From positions 1 to 64,000 of the forward strand of contig NZ_JAOEJU010000004.1 in assembly GCF_025447595.1 (NCBI RefSeq): 64,000 bases of DNA, in the 5' to 3' direction. Both the position numbers and the translations under genes were made by a program. The first letter of the stretch is position 1. The number at the start of each line of letters is the position of its first letter. Below the pieces are notes generated by a model, which saw nothing but the letters and a program-made list of their open reading frames with translations, was not told the DNA's origin and did not search any database. The DNA is from Pseudomonas koreensis (GTDB lineage Bacteria > Pseudomonadota > Gammaproteobacteria > Pseudomonadales > Pseudomonadaceae). Shown here in pieces: positions 28,039 through 37,562 of this stretch.

Positions 28039-29001
28039 ATGACGACTACTGCCCCTACGACTCCAGGCGTTCAACTGCTTGAGGTCTCGCCGGAATATGC
28101 CGGCCAACGAATCGACAATTTTCTCCTCGCCCGGCTCAAAGGCGTGCCCAAGACCTTGATTTATCGCATTTTGCGCAAAGGCGAAGTGCGGGTGAACAAA
28201 GGTCGGATCAAGCCCGAATACAAGCTGCAGGCCGGCGATATCGTGCGCGTGCCGCCGGTTCGCGTGCCTGAGCGTGACGAACCGGTGCCTTTGGCCCAAG
28301 GCCTGTTGCAGCGCCTGGAGGCCTCGATTGTCTACGAAGACAAGGCCCTGATCGTGATCAACAAGCCCGCCGGCATTGCGGTTCATGGTGGCAGCGGCCT
28401 GAATTACGGCGTTATCGAAGCCTTTCGTCAGTTGCGCCCCGATGCCAAGGAGCTCGAGCTGGTTCACCGTCTCGATCGCGATACCTCCGGCCTGCTGATG
28501 ATCGCCAAGAAGCGCAGCATGTTGCGTCACTTGCATGCCGCGTTGCGCGGTGATGGTGTCGATAAGCGCTACATGGCGCTGGTTCGCGGCAACTGGGCGA
28601 CCTCGATCAAGCAAGTCCGTGCAGCGCTCGGCAAGAGCAATCTGCGCTCCGGTGAACGCATGGTCGAGGTCGACGAGGAAGAGGGCAAGGAGTCTGTGAC
28701 CGTGTTCAAGGTCCTGCGTCGCTTTGGCGATTTTGCCACTCTGATCGAAGCCAGGCCGATCACCGGTCGCACGCACCAGATCCGCGTCCACACGTTGCAT
28801 GCCGGGCACTGCATTGCGGGTGACACCAAATACGGCGATGACAGTTTCAGTAAGGAAATCCGTGATCTGGGCGGCAAGCGCCTGTTCCTGCACGCCTACA
28901 TGCTGACCGTGCCGCTGCCCGATGGCGGTGAACTCAAGTTGCAGGCACCGGTCGATGAAATGTGGGCCAAGACTGTGGAGCGATTGAGTGCGCCCATCTG
29001 A
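28039..29001 (+). CDS. rluC: 23S rRNA pseudouridine synthase RluC
   Basis: Enzyme of 320 residues that makes pseudouridines 955, 2504 and 2580 in 23S rRNA. An N-terminal S4 RNA-binding domain ([15 protein letters not shown] to about residue 80) is followed by the RluA-type catalytic domain with HRLDRDTSG holding the catalytic Asp (about residue 147). It is divergent from rne, the usual gamma-proteobacterial arrangement. No Shine-Dalgarno precedes the ATG and the nearest -10-like box leaves almost no leader. It overlaps the next gene by 14 nt. Confidence 0.94.
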   Translation: MTTTAPTTPGVQLLEVSPEYAGQRIDNFLLARLKGVPKTLIYRILRKGEVRVNKGRIKPEYKLQAGDIVRVPPVRVPERDEPVPLAQGLLQRLEASIVYEDKALIVINKPAGIAVHGGSGLNYGVIEAFRQLRPDAKELELVHRLDRDTSGLLMIAKKRSMLRHLHAALRGDGVDKRYMALVRGNWATSIKQVRAALGKSNLRSGERMVEVDEEEGKESVTVFKVLRRFGDFATLIEARPITGRTHQIRVHTLHAGHCIAGDTKYGDDSFSKEIRDLGGKRLFLHAYMLTVPLPDGGELKLQAPVDEMWAKTVERLSAPI

Positions 29002-29650
29002 TTACAAACTGCTGATTTTCGATTGGGACGGCACGCTCGCCGATTCCATTCATCGGATTGTCGAGGCGATGCACTCGGCGTCCGGGCGCTCCGGTTTCGA
29101 GTTGCGTGATGATTTTGCCGTCAAAGGCATCATCGGTCTGGGCTTGCCCGAGGCGATCCGCACCTTGTATCCGGAAATCAGCGATGCCGAAATGACCTTG
29201 TTTCGCGAGTATTACGCCGATCACTACATCGCTGCGGAAGCCGTGCCTTCGCCGTTGTTCGAAGGCGTAGTCGAGTCGATGGCGTCCTTTCGCGAGCAGG
29301 GCTATCACCTGGCTGTCGCGACCGGCAAGAACCGTCGCGGGCTGGATCGGGTGCTCAAGGCTAATGGCTGGGAAGATTATTTCGATATCACCCGCGCTGC
29401 CGATGAAACTGCAAGCAAGCCGCACCCTCTGATGCTGGAACAGATCCTCGCGCATTGTGGTGTGCGTGCCGAACAAGCGCTGATGGTCGGCGATTCGTCC
29501 TTCGATCTGCTGATGGCGCGTAACGCGGGGATGGATTCGGTGGCGGTCAGTTATGGTGCGCAATCGATCGAATCGCTCCAGCAGTTCGAGCCGCGACTGT
29601 CGATCGACCATTTTTCCGAATTGCACGCCTGGCTGGGGAAGCAGGCTTAA
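28988..29650 (+). CDS. HAD superfamily hydrolase (phosphoglycolate phosphatase-like)
   Basis: Phosphatase of 220 residues with all HAD motifs: DWDGTLADS at residues 11-19 (nucleophile Asp), ATGKNRRGL (motif II Thr), KPHP (motif III Lys) and [14 protein letters not shown] (motif IV). A helical cap lies between motifs I and II, as in subfamily IA. GTG 28988 overlaps the rluC end, giving coupling. Substrate uncertain; the rluC-sppA position is conserved in Pseudomonas. Confidence 0.85.
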   Translation: MRPSDYKLLIFDWDGTLADSIHRIVEAMHSASGRSGFELRDDFAVKGIIGLGLPEAIRTLYPEISDAEMTLFREYYADHYIAAEAVPSPLFEGVVESMASFREQGYHLAVATGKNRRGLDRVLKANGWEDYFDITRAADETASKPHPLMLEQILAHCGVRAEQALMVGDSSFDLLMARNAGMDSVAVSYGAQSIESLQQFEPRLSIDHFSELHAWLGKQA

Positions 29651-29674
29651 TACGTTTTTGCTGGGGTGGATGGC

Positions 29675-30664
29675 ATGACCGACGAATGGAAAGCACCGGC
29701 CAAGGCAACTGCCGACGACGGTGATGCGAAAAGCTGGAAGCTGCTGGAAAAAACCCTGCTGGCCGGCGTACAGGAACAGCGTCGGTCGCGACGCTGGGGT
29801 ATCTTCTTCAAGCTGCTGACCTTTGTTTATCTGTTTGTTGCGCTGATCCTGTTCACGCCGTTGATGGACATGGAAAAAAGCGCCACGCGCGGCCCGAACT
29901 ACACCGCGCTGATCGACGTCACCGGCATGATTGCCGACAAAGAGCCTGCCAGCGCTGACAATATCGTCGGCAGCCTGCGCGCGGCGTTCGAGGACAAGAA
30001 AGTCAAAGGCGTAATCCTGCGCATCAACAGCCCGGGCGGCAGTCCGGTGCAGTCGGGTTATGTGTATGACGAGATCAAGCGTCTGCGCGGCCTGCACCCC
30101 GACACCAAGCTGTACGCGGTGATTTCCGATCTGGGCGCTTCCGGTGCCTATTACATCGCCAGCGCGGCGGATCAGATCTATGCCGATAAGGCGAGTCTGG
30201 TGGGCTCTATTGGTGTGACAGCGGCCGGTTACGGGTTTGTCGGCACCATGGAGAAGCTTGGTGTCGAGCGTCGCACTTACACCTCCGGCGAGCACAAGTC
30301 GTTCCTCGATCCGTTCCAGCCGCAGAAGCCGGAAGAAACCGCGTTCTGGCAAAGTGTGCTGGATACCACGCACAAGCAGTTCATCAACAGCGTCAAGCAG
30401 GGGCGTGGCGATCGCCTGAAAGACAAGGAGCATCCGGAGCTGTTCTCCGGGCTGGTCTGGTCTGGCGAGCAGGCTTTGCCGCTGGGGTTGATCGACGGTC
30501 TGGGCAATGCCAGTTCGGTGGCGCGTGATGTGATTGGCGAAAAGGAACTGGTGGACTTCACTGTTCAGGAATCGCCGTTCGACCGCTTCTCGAAGAAGCT
30601 AGGCGCCAGCGTTGCCGAGAAATTGGCAATGTGGATGGGTTTCAACGGCCCGTCGTTGCGCTGA
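29675..30664 (+). CDS. Signal peptide peptidase SppA-type serine protease (S49)
   Basis: Membrane-bound protease of 329 residues, the short (single-domain) SppA form. One membrane helix (residues about 40-62) anchors a periplasmic S49 domain with the RINSPGGSPVQSG oxyanion region and the nucleophile Ser in DLGASGAYYIASAA; the general-base Lys is in the conserved region downstream. ATG 29675 with a GGGGTGG site is preferred over GTG 29666. It would degrade cleaved signal peptides. A terminator follows. Confidence 0.88.
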   Translation: MTDEWKAPAKATADDGDAKSWKLLEKTLLAGVQEQRRSRRWGIFFKLLTFVYLFVALILFTPLMDMEKSATRGPNYTALIDVTGMIADKEPASADNIVGSLRAAFEDKKVKGVILRINSPGGSPVQSGYVYDEIKRLRGLHPDTKLYAVISDLGASGAYYIASAADQIYADKASLVGSIGVTAAGYGFVGTMEKLGVERRTYTSGEHKSFLDPFQPQKPEETAFWQSVLDTTHKQFINSVKQGRGDRLKDKEHPELFSGLVWSGEQALPLGLIDGLGNASSVARDVIGEKELVDFTVQESPFDRFSKKLGASVAEKLAMWMGFNGPSLR

Positions 30665-30677
30665 TCGATTGCTGCAA

Positions 30678-30709
30678 GAAAAACCGGCCTGAGGGCCGGT
30701 TTTTTGTGG
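30678..30709. terminator. Terminator between sppA-like gene and maf
   Basis: AAAACCGGCC and GGCCGGTTTT enclose TGAG, with T6 on the right and A5 on the left, serving both converging genes. Confidence 0.92.
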
Positions 30710-30710
30710 G

Positions 30711-31289
30711 TCAGGGAATCTGTACGCCTTCGACCAGCAGCATGTCGATCAGGCGAATCAGCGGCAGGCCGATCAGGCTGGTGGCGTCCGGGCCTTCGGT
30801 GGATTGAAACAGGCTCACGCCCAGTCCTTCGGCCTTGAAGCTGCCGGCGCAGTCGTAGGGCTGCTCGGCGTGCAGGTAACGCTCGACGCGGGCCTGCTCC
30901 AGTACGCGCATGTGCACGGTAAAAGGCACGCAGTCGACCTGACAGTGGTCTGTCTGGCTGTTGAGCAGGGCCAGGCCGGTGAGGAAGGTCACGCTGGCGC
31001 CGCTGGCAGCCATCAGTTGTTCGCGGGCGTTTTCAAAAGTGTGTGGTTTGCCGATGATGCGCTCGCCGAGTACCGCAACCTGGTCGGAGCCGATGATCAG
31101 ATGAGCGGGGTGGCTGTCGGCCAGGGCGCGGGCTTTCTGTTCGGCGAGGCGTTTGACCAGCTCGATTGCCGACTCGTCCGGGCGATGGCTTTCATCGATA
31201 TCCGGCGAGCTGCAGACGAACGGCAGGCGCAGGCGGCTGAGCAATTCCCGACGATAGGTCGAGCTTGAAGCGAGTAATAAAGGCAGCAT
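30711..31289 (-). CDS. maf: Maf/YceF family nucleotide pyrophosphatase (m7GTP type)
   Basis: House-cleaning pyrophosphatase of 192 residues. LASSSTYRRELL at the N terminus is the substrate-binding signature, with SPDIDES, GSDQVAVL and the Glu/Lys block KPHTFENAREQL following. The position beside yceD-rpmF points to the YceF subfamily, which hydrolyses 7-methyl-GTP. ATG 31289 has GGAG 6 nt upstream; ATG 31295 directly abuts that site and is less likely. It is divergent from the superoperon promoter. Confidence 0.9.
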   Translation of the reverse strand: MLPLLLASSSTYRRELLSRLRLPFVCSSPDIDESHRPDESAIELVKRLAEQKARALADSHPAHLIIGSDQVAVLGERIIGKPHTFENAREQLMAASGASVTFLTGLALLNSQTDHCQVDCVPFTVHMRVLEQARVERYLHAEQPYDCAGSFKAEGLGVSLFQSTEGPDATSLIGLPLIRLIDMLLVEGVQIP

Positions 31290-31358
31290 TCGCATCTCCA
31301 GAGGCAGGCGACAGATTCTAGCGGAGCCGCGCAAGTGACGGACAGGGCACAATTTCCT

Positions 31359-31386
31359 TTGACATGGGTGGGTGCATCCCTATAAT
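31359..31386 (+). promoter_or_regulatory. Consensus sigma-70 promoter of the yceD-rpmF-plsX-fab superoperon
   Basis: TTGACA (31359-31364) and TATAAT (31381-31386) are perfect hexamers separated by 16 bp. Transcription should begin near 31393, only about 3 nt before the yceD ATG, so the first message would be leaderless or nearly so. Confidence 0.85.
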
Positions 31387-31395
31387 GCTGCGCCT

Positions 31396-31923
31396 ATGTT
31401 GAATGACCCGATTCCACCTCACGTTGACCCGCGCAAATTGGCTGACCGTGGCACCACCCTTCAAGGTGAACTGCTGCTGGCCGATTTGAAGAGACTCTGC
31501 GACCCGCTTTCCGACGATGTCGGTACGGTGCAGGCAAAATTCGTTTTTGAACGAGATGAACGTAAATCTGTGGTGATCCACAGCTTTATCGACACCGAAG
31601 TCAAAATGGTTTGCCAGCGTTGTCTTGAGCTGGTCACCCTGCCGATCCACAGCGAATGCAGTTACGCTGTAGTGAAGGAGGGTGCGAATACCCAGTCGTT
31701 ACCGAAAGGTTATGACGTGCTGGAACTGGGCGAAGATCCATTGGATCTGCAGTCACTGATCGAGGAGGAGCTTCTGCTCGCCTTGCCCATTGTGCCTGCT
31801 CATCATCCGGAAGAATGCCAGCAGCCGGCGGGAGCAGATGAGCCCGAACCGAGCGAGGACGAGGTAACGCGGTCCAACCCGTTCAGTGTATTGGCGCAGT
31901 TAAAGCGTGACCCAAACGTTTAG
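31396..31923 (+). CDS. yceD: YceD/DUF177 family protein (large ribosomal RNA subunit accumulation protein)
   Basis: Protein of 175 residues with the DUF177 core: a VCQRCLELV motif near residue 74 and an acidic stretch IEEELLLALPIVPAH. In E. coli YceD is linked to 23S rRNA maturation and is always upstream of rpmF. ATG 31396 is chosen because the conserved N terminus LNDPIPPHVDPRKLADRG starts there. There is no Shine-Dalgarno and the predicted transcription start is within a few bases. Confidence 0.9.
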   Translation: MLNDPIPPHVDPRKLADRGTTLQGELLLADLKRLCDPLSDDVGTVQAKFVFERDERKSVVIHSFIDTEVKMVCQRCLELVTLPIHSECSYAVVKEGANTQSLPKGYDVLELGEDPLDLQSLIEEELLLALPIVPAHHPEECQQPAGADEPEPSEDEVTRSNPFSVLAQLKRDPNV

Positions 31924-31936
31924 GAGTTAATCAATT

Positions 31937-32119
31937 ATGGCTGTTCAGCAGAACAAAAAATCCCGCTCTGCCCGTGACATGCGCCGTTCGCACGACGCTC
32001 TCGAGGCTAGCACCCTGTCTGTAGAAAAAACCACTGGTGAAGTTCACCTGCGTCACCACGTATCGCCAGAAGGCGTATACCGTGGCCGTAAAGTGATCGA
32101 CAAGGGCGCTGACGAGTAA
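31937..32119 (+). CDS. rpmF: 50S ribosomal protein L32
   Basis: Ribosomal protein of 60 residues with the typical basic start [21 protein letters not shown]. It is the form lacking the zinc-binding cysteines. AGGAG lies 9 nt before the ATG. It is co-transcribed with yceD and plsX, coupling ribosome and lipid synthesis. Confidence 0.97.
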
Positions 32120-32123
32120 TCAC

Positions 32124-33134
32124 TTGTCCGCTCAAGTCATCGCGATTGACGCAATGGGCGGGGACTTCGGTCCCCGCAGCATTGTTCAGGCCAGCCTTGC
32201 TTGCCTTTCTGCTACACCCTCGCTGCACCTGACCCTCGTCGGTCAACCTTCCCTTCTTGAAGAACTGATCACCGGTCAATCGGCTGCCGATCGCGCGCGC
32301 CTGACGATTGTCCCGGCGTCCGAAGTCATCACCATGGACGAAAAACCTGCCCAGGCCCTGCGCGGCAAGCCGGACTCGTCGATGCGTGTCGCCCTCGAAT
32401 TGCTGCGTGACGGCAAGGTTCAGGCCTGTGTCAGTGCCGGTAACACCGGTGCGTTGATGGCCCTGTCGCGATTTGTGCTAAAGACTTTGCCGGGGATTGA
32501 TCGCCCGGCCATGGTCGCCGCGATCCCTACTCAGAAGGGCTACTGTCAGTTGCTCGATCTGGGCGCCAACGTCGATTGCAGTGCCGAGCACTTGTTGCAG
32601 TTCGCCGTGATGGGTTCCGTGGCGGCGCAAACCCTGGGCATTGCCCGTCCGCGCGTTGCGCTGCTGAATATCGGTACCGAAGACATCAAGGGCAATCAGC
32701 AGGTCAAACTGGCTGCGACGTTGCTGCAGGCTGCCCGGGGCATTAATTACATCGGATTCATCGAAGGTGATGGCTTGTATCGCGGTGAGGCGGATGTGGT
32801 GGTTTGCGACGGTTTTGTCGGCAACATCCTGCTCAAGTCCAGCGAAGGCCTGGCGACGATGATCGCTGCGCGCATTGAGGCCTTGTTCAAAAAGAATCTT
32901 GCTTCCCGCGCGGTCGGCGCACTGGCGCTGCCGTTGATGAAGCGTCTGCAGGCTGATCTGGCGCCGGCACGACACAACGGCGCAAGCTTTCTCGGTTTGC
33001 AGGGCATTGTCGTGAAAAGTCACGGTTCGGCCGGGGTACAGGGCTTTCAGAGTGCCATTCAGCGAGCGCTGATCGAGATTCAGGAGAATCTTCCCGAGCG
33101 CCTGCACGGCCGTCTGGAGGATTTGTTGTCTTAG
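32124..33134 (+). CDS. plsX: Phosphate acyltransferase PlsX
   Basis: Enzyme of 336 residues that makes acyl-phosphate from acyl-ACP for phospholipid synthesis. Recognisable blocks are [13 protein letters not shown] at the N terminus, [10 protein letters not shown] and the [17 protein letters not shown] region. The open frame starts with TTG at 32124, 4 nt after the rpmF stop; no ATG or GTG is near, so a rare TTG start with coupled translation is the best reading. Confidence 0.94.
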   Translation: MSAQVIAIDAMGGDFGPRSIVQASLACLSATPSLHLTLVGQPSLLEELITGQSAADRARLTIVPASEVITMDEKPAQALRGKPDSSMRVALELLRDGKVQACVSAGNTGALMALSRFVLKTLPGIDRPAMVAAIPTQKGYCQLLDLGANVDCSAEHLLQFAVMGSVAAQTLGIARPRVALLNIGTEDIKGNQQVKLAATLLQAARGINYIGFIEGDGLYRGEADVVVCDGFVGNILLKSSEGLATMIAARIEALFKKNLASRAVGALALPLMKRLQADLAPARHNGASFLGLQGIVVKSHGSAGVQGFQSAIQRALIEIQENLPERLHGRLEDLLS

Positions 33135-33259
33135 GCGTTTTCGTCGGACAATGCTTAAATGTGACCGCCCGGTTCAAAGGGCCATCCAACTGTCAGTTTC
33201 TTGCGTCCCTCTAGCGGGATGCCATTTTTCCGACGACAAGATCATTAGGGGCTTGTTAC

Positions 33260-34198
33260 ATGTCTGCTTCCCTCGCATTCGTCTTTCCAGGACAGGGTTC
33301 GCAGTCCCTCGGCATGCTGGCCGAGCTGGGCGCGCAACATCCGCTGATCCTCGAAACCTTCAAAGAAGCATCCGATGCTCTGGGCTACGACCTGTGGGCG
33401 CTGACCCAGCAGGGTCCGGAAGAGCTGCTCAATCAAACCGATAAAACCCAGCCGGCCATTCTGACCGCCTCGATCGCCCTGTGGCGTCTGTGGCTGGCGG
33501 AAGGTGGTGCGCGTCCGGCCTTCGTTGCCGGTCACAGCCTGGGTGAATACAGCGCGCTGGTCGCTGCCGGCAGCCTGAGCCTGGCCGACGCGGTAAAGCT
33601 CGTCGAGCGCCGTGGCCAGCTGATGCAGGAAGCCGTTCCGGCCGGGCAGGGTGGCATGGCTGCCATCCTCGGTCTGGAAGATGCTGACGTGCTGGCAGCC
33701 TGTGCCGAAGCGGCGCAAGGCGAAGTGGTCAGCGCGGTGAACTTCAACTCCCCGGGTCAGATGGTGATCGCCGGTGCCAAGGCTGCCGTCGAGCGCGCCA
33801 TCGAAGGCTGCAAGGCCCGTGGCGCCAAGCGTGCCATGCCGCTGCCGGTCAGCGTCCCGTCGCACTGCGAGCTGATGCGCCCGGCTGCCGAGCGCTTCGC
33901 GGAATCCATCGCTGCCATCGACTGGCAGGCGCCGCAGATTCCTGTGGTGCAGAACGTCAGCGCTCAGGTGCCGGCGGATCTGGAAACCCTCAAGCGTGAT
34001 CTGCTGGAACAACTCTACAAGCCGGTACGCTGGGTCGAGTCCGTACAGACTCTGGCCGCCAAAGGCGCGACCAACCTGGTCGAGTGCGGCCCTGGCAAAG
34101 TGCTGGCCGGTCTGAACAAACGTTGCGCCGAAGGCGTTTCGACTTCCAACCTCAATACCCCAGACGCTTTCGCTGCTGCTCGCGCAGCAGCTGTCTGA
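33260..34198 (+). CDS. fabD: Malonyl-CoA:ACP transacylase FabD
   Basis: Enzyme of 312 residues that loads malonate onto ACP. FVFPGQGSQSLGM is the N-terminal oxyanion segment, GHSLGEYSAL holds the nucleophile Ser (about residue 93), and the catalytic His lies in VPSHCELM. AGGGG lies about 9 nt before the ATG. The 125-nt gap after plsX contains no gene and may hold an internal promoter that I could not define. Confidence 0.96.
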   Translation: MSASLAFVFPGQGSQSLGMLAELGAQHPLILETFKEASDALGYDLWALTQQGPEELLNQTDKTQPAILTASIALWRLWLAEGGARPAFVAGHSLGEYSALVAAGSLSLADAVKLVERRGQLMQEAVPAGQGGMAAILGLEDADVLAACAEAAQGEVVSAVNFNSPGQMVIAGAKAAVERAIEGCKARGAKRAMPLPVSVPSHCELMRPAAERFAESIAAIDWQAPQIPVVQNVSAQVPADLETLKRDLLEQLYKPVRWVESVQTLAAKGATNLVECGPGKVLAGLNKRCAEGVSTSNLNTPDAFAAARAAAV

Positions 34199-34214
34199 AT
34201 CAGGAGAAGCTTGC

Positions 34215-34958
34215 ATGAGTCTGCAAGGTAAAGTTGCACTGGTCACCGGCGCAAGCCGTGGCATCGGCCAGGCTATCGCACTGGAGCTGGGTCGTCAGGG
34301 CGCCATCGTTGTTGGCACCGCGACTTCCGCTTCGGGCGCCGAGCGCATTGCTGCGACCCTGAAGGAAAACGGCATTCAGGGCGCAGGTTTCGAACTGAAC
34401 GTCACCAGCGACGAATCCGTCACCCAAGTGCTGGCGAGCATCCAGGAGCAGTTCGGTGCGCCGGTGGCGATTCTGGTCAACAATGCCGGCATCACCCGCG
34501 ATAACCTGATGATGCGCATGAAAGACGACGAGTGGTACGACGTGATCGATACCAACCTGAACAGTCTGTATCGCCTGTCCAAGGGCGTTCTGCGCGGCAT
34601 GACCAAGGCGCGTTGGGGCCGAATTATCAGTATTGGCTCGGTGGTGGGTGCCATGGGCAACGCTGGCCAAGTAAACTATGCAGCCGCCAAGGCCGGTCTG
34701 GAAGGTTTCAGTCGTGCCATGGCGCGTGAAGTCGGTTCGCGTTCGATTACGGTCAACTCGGTAACCCCAGGGTTCATCGACACCGATATGACTCGCGAGC
34801 TGCCTGAAGCACAGCGTGAAGCCTTGCAGACGCAGATTCCGCTGGGCCGTCTGGGACAAGCTCAAGAGATCGCGTCCGTGGTCGCTTTTCTTGCATCCGA
34901 CGGTGCGGCATACGTGACCGGGGCTACAATCCCGGTTAACGGCGGGATGTACATGTAA
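34215..34958 (+). CDS. fabG: 3-oxoacyl-ACP reductase FabG
   Basis: NADPH-dependent SDR enzyme of 247 residues that reduces beta-ketoacyl-ACP. The cofactor motif TGASRGIG (residues 13-20), NNAG, the catalytic Ser in SIGSVVG and YAAAKAG are all present. AGGAG precedes the ATG by 8 nt. Confidence 0.96.
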   Translation: MSLQGKVALVTGASRGIGQAIALELGRQGAIVVGTATSASGAERIAATLKENGIQGAGFELNVTSDESVTQVLASIQEQFGAPVAILVNNAGITRDNLMMRMKDDEWYDVIDTNLNSLYRLSKGVLRGMTKARWGRIISIGSVVGAMGNAGQVNYAAAKAGLEGFSRAMAREVGSRSITVNSVTPGFIDTDMTRELPEAQREALQTQIPLGRLGQAQEIASVVAFLASDGAAYVTGATIPVNGGMYM

Positions 34959-35154
34959 TTCAAATGTGACGGATTGCTTCAAAAAAATGTCATACGAGCT
35001 GTCTAAAATCCGTTATAAAGCTGCAATCTATTTATAGGCAGAGGGCCGCAGGGTTTGAGGAGTGAAGCTTTCAGTTGAAAAGCTGAAAAGTCTTTCTATA
35101 CACTTACCCACTGGCCAGCTGCCTGAATTTGTCCATTAGGAGTGAAAACAAGGT

Positions 35155-35391
35155 ATGAGCACCATCGAAGAGCGCGTCAAGAAAATCGTTGCCGAGCAAC
35201 TGGGTGTTAAAGAAGAAGAAGTGGTCAACACTGCTTCCTTCGTAGAAGACCTGGGTGCCGACTCCCTTGACACCGTTGAGCTGGTGATGGCTCTGGAAGA
35301 GGAATTCGAGACCGAAATCCCTGACGAAGAAGCTGAGAAGATCACTACTGTACAAGCTGCAATCGACTACGTTACTAGCCACCAGGCGTAA
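35155..35391 (+). CDS. acpP: Acyl carrier protein
   Basis: Acidic protein of 78 residues with the 4'-phosphopantetheine attachment Ser37 in GADSLDT. The 196-nt gap after fabG is AT-rich and probably carries a separate strong promoter, since ACP is needed in excess; TATAAA at 35014-35019 is one candidate -10, without a good -35. AGGAG lies in the leader before the ATG. A terminator follows the gene. Confidence 0.97.
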   Translation: MSTIEERVKKIVAEQLGVKEEEVVNTASFVEDLGADSLDTVELVMALEEEFETEIPDEEAEKITTVQAAIDYVTSHQA

Positions 35392-35419
35392 TAGTTTGTA
35401 ATCGTTGCTTGCTGTCATG

Positions 35420-35457
35420 GAAAAACCGCACTGCCATCATGGCGTGCGGTTTTTTCT
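35420..35457 (+). terminator. Terminator after acpP
   Basis: AAAACCGCAC and GTGCGGTTTT pair around an inner GCCATCATGGC hairpin, followed by T6. It should limit, but need not abolish, read-through to fabF, helping excess acpP expression. Confidence 0.88.
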
Positions 35458-35499
35458 TTAGGCCTGATGCAAAGTCGTCATTTGAAAAAGGAGAGTGCT

Positions 35500-36744
35500 G
35501 TGTCGCGTAGACGCGTCGTAGTCACCGGTATGGGTATGTTGTCGCCACTGGGCACGGATGTGCCGAGCAGCTGGCAGGGCATTCTGGCTGGCCGCAGTGG
35601 CATTGGTCTGATCGAACACACCGACCTTTCTGCCTATTCCACCCGCTTTGGCGGCTCGGTAAAGGGCTTCAATGTCGAGGAATACCTGTCGGTCAAGGAA
35701 GCGCGCAAGCTCGACCTGTTCATTCAGTACGGTCTGGCGGCCGGCTTTCAAGCCGTACGCAATGCCGGTCTGGAAGTCACCGATGCCAACCGTGAACGCA
35801 TTGGCGTGGCCATGGGTTCGGGTATCGGCGGTCTGACCAACATCGAAGAAACCAGCCGCACCCTGCACGAGACTGGCCCGCGCCGGATTTCTCCGTTCTT
35901 TGTGCCTGGCTCGATCATCAATATGATTTCCGGTTTCCTGTCCATCCACCTGGGTGCACAGGGGCCTAACTATGCCATCGCCACAGCGTGTACTACCGGT
36001 ACACACTGCATCGGCATGGCGGCGCGCAACATCATGTACGACGAAGCCGACGTGATGATTGCCGGCGGTGCCGAGATGGCTGCGTGCGGTCTGGGCATGG
36101 GCGGCTTTGGTGCTTCCCGTGCGCTGTCGACCCGCAACGACGAGCCGACCCGCGCCAGCCGTCCGTGGGACAAGGGCCGTGACGGCTTCGTGCTGTCCGA
36201 CGGCGCCGGTGCCCTGGTGCTCGAAGAGCTTGAACACGCCAAGGCCCGTGGCGCGACCATCTACGCCGAGCTGATCGGTTTCGGCACCAGTGGCGACGCC
36301 TTCCACATGACGTCGCCACCTGCCGACGGCGCCGGTGCTGCACGCTGCATCACCAACGCGTTGCGCGATGCGAAGATCAACGTCGATCAAGTGCAATACA
36401 TCAACGCCCACGGCACTTCGACCCCGGCCGGCGACCTTGCCGAAGCGAATGCGATCAAGTCGGTGTTCGGTGATCACGCCTACAAACTGGCGGTCAGCTC
36501 CACCAAGTCCATGACCGGTCACCTGCTGGGTGCGGCGGGCGCGGTCGAGGCGATCTTCAGCGTGCTGGCGATCAACAGCCAGGTGGCGCCACCGACCATC
36601 AACCTCGATGAGCCGGACGAAGGCTGCGACCTCGATTTCGTGCCGCACACTGCGCGCAACATGGACATCGATGTCGTGCTGTCCAACTCGTTCGGGTTTG
36701 GCGGCACCAACGGCACATTGGCGTTCCGTCGGTTCGCCGGTTGA
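35500..36744 (+). CDS. fabF: 3-oxoacyl-ACP synthase II FabF
   Basis: Condensing enzyme of 414 residues. The Cys nucleophile is in TACTTGTHC (about residue 164) and the two catalytic His in [11 protein letters not shown] and [15 protein letters not shown] 35500 with AAAAAGGAG 7 nt upstream is the start; upstream in-frame ATG 35467 lacks a site. Its stop shares a base with the pabC ATG (TGATG). Confidence 0.95.
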   Translation: MSRRRVVVTGMGMLSPLGTDVPSSWQGILAGRSGIGLIEHTDLSAYSTRFGGSVKGFNVEEYLSVKEARKLDLFIQYGLAAGFQAVRNAGLEVTDANRERIGVAMGSGIGGLTNIEETSRTLHETGPRRISPFFVPGSIINMISGFLSIHLGAQGPNYAIATACTTGTHCIGMAARNIMYDEADVMIAGGAEMAACGLGMGGFGASRALSTRNDEPTRASRPWDKGRDGFVLSDGAGALVLEELEHAKARGATIYAELIGFGTSGDAFHMTSPPADGAGAARCITNALRDAKINVDQVQYINAHGTSTPAGDLAEANAIKSVFGDHAYKLAVSSTKSMTGHLLGAAGAVEAIFSVLAINSQVAPPTINLDEPDEGCDLDFVPHTARNMDIDVVLSNSFGFGGTNGTLAFRRFAG

Positions 36745-37559
36745 TGGACTGCTGGGTCGACGGTCTGCCGGCTGACGCTCTGTCGCTGAAAGATCGCGGC
36801 CTGGCCTACGGTGACGGTTTGTTCGAGACTATCGCCGTGCGTGGCGGTCAGCCGTTGCTGCTGGATCGGCATCTGACGCGTCTGGCCGACGGCTGTGCGC
36901 GTCTGGCCATTGCAGCCGACATCGAGCAGGTTCGCCATGAGCTGCAATCCTATGCCGCCGCGATGGGCGAGGGCGTGCTCAAACTCATCCTTACCCGTGG
37001 CGACGGATTGCGCGGTTATGCGCCGGATCCTTCGGCGCAGGGCCGACGCATTCTGCAAGGCAATCCTCCCGCCGCTTATCCAGCGACCCACGCCGAGCAG
37101 GGCGTTCGCCTGTTTCCGTGCAGCACGCGCCTGTCCAGGCAGCCGTTGCTCGCCGGGCTCAAACACCTCAATCGACTGGAGCAGGTCATTGCCCGCGCCG
37201 AATGGCAGGACAGTGAGCATGCCGAAGGTTTGATGCTCGACCAGGCCGGTCGGGTGATCGAAGGTGTGTTCAGCAATCTGTTCCTGGTGCGTGACGGTGT
37301 GTTGATCACGGCGGACTTGAAACGTTGCGGCGTGGCCGGTGTGATGCGCGCAGAAATATTGTTTCAGGCCGAGTCCCTGGGCATTCCCGTGCAAATCACC
37401 GACATCCCCCTCGAACAGCTGCAATGGGCTGATGAAGTCTTTGTCTGCAATAGCGTGTATGGCGTCTGGCCGGTACGCGCCTGTGCTGCTCTGAGCTGGC
37501 CGGTTGGCCCGCTCACCCGTAAACTGCAAACCATTGCCCGCGCGCTACTGGATGCCTGA
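36744..37559 (+). CDS. pabC: Aminodeoxychorismate lyase PabC
   Basis: PLP class IV enzyme of 271 residues that releases pyruvate from aminodeoxychorismate to give p-aminobenzoate for folate. GLAYGDGLFETI is the N-terminal signature. The PLP-binding Lys is expected in KHLNRLEQV (about residue 138). EGVFSNLFLV is the class IV motif. It is coupled to fabF and lies 3 nt from mltG. Confidence 0.93.
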   Translation: MDCWVDGLPADALSLKDRGLAYGDGLFETIAVRGGQPLLLDRHLTRLADGCARLAIAADIEQVRHELQSYAAAMGEGVLKLILTRGDGLRGYAPDPSAQGRRILQGNPPAAYPATHAEQGVRLFPCSTRLSRQPLLAGLKHLNRLEQVIARAEWQDSEHAEGLMLDQAGRVIEGVFSNLFLVRDGVLITADLKRCGVAGVMRAEILFQAESLGIPVQITDIPLEQLQWADEVFVCNSVYGVWPVRACAALSWPVGPLTRKLQTIARALLDA

Positions 37560-37562
37560 TTC

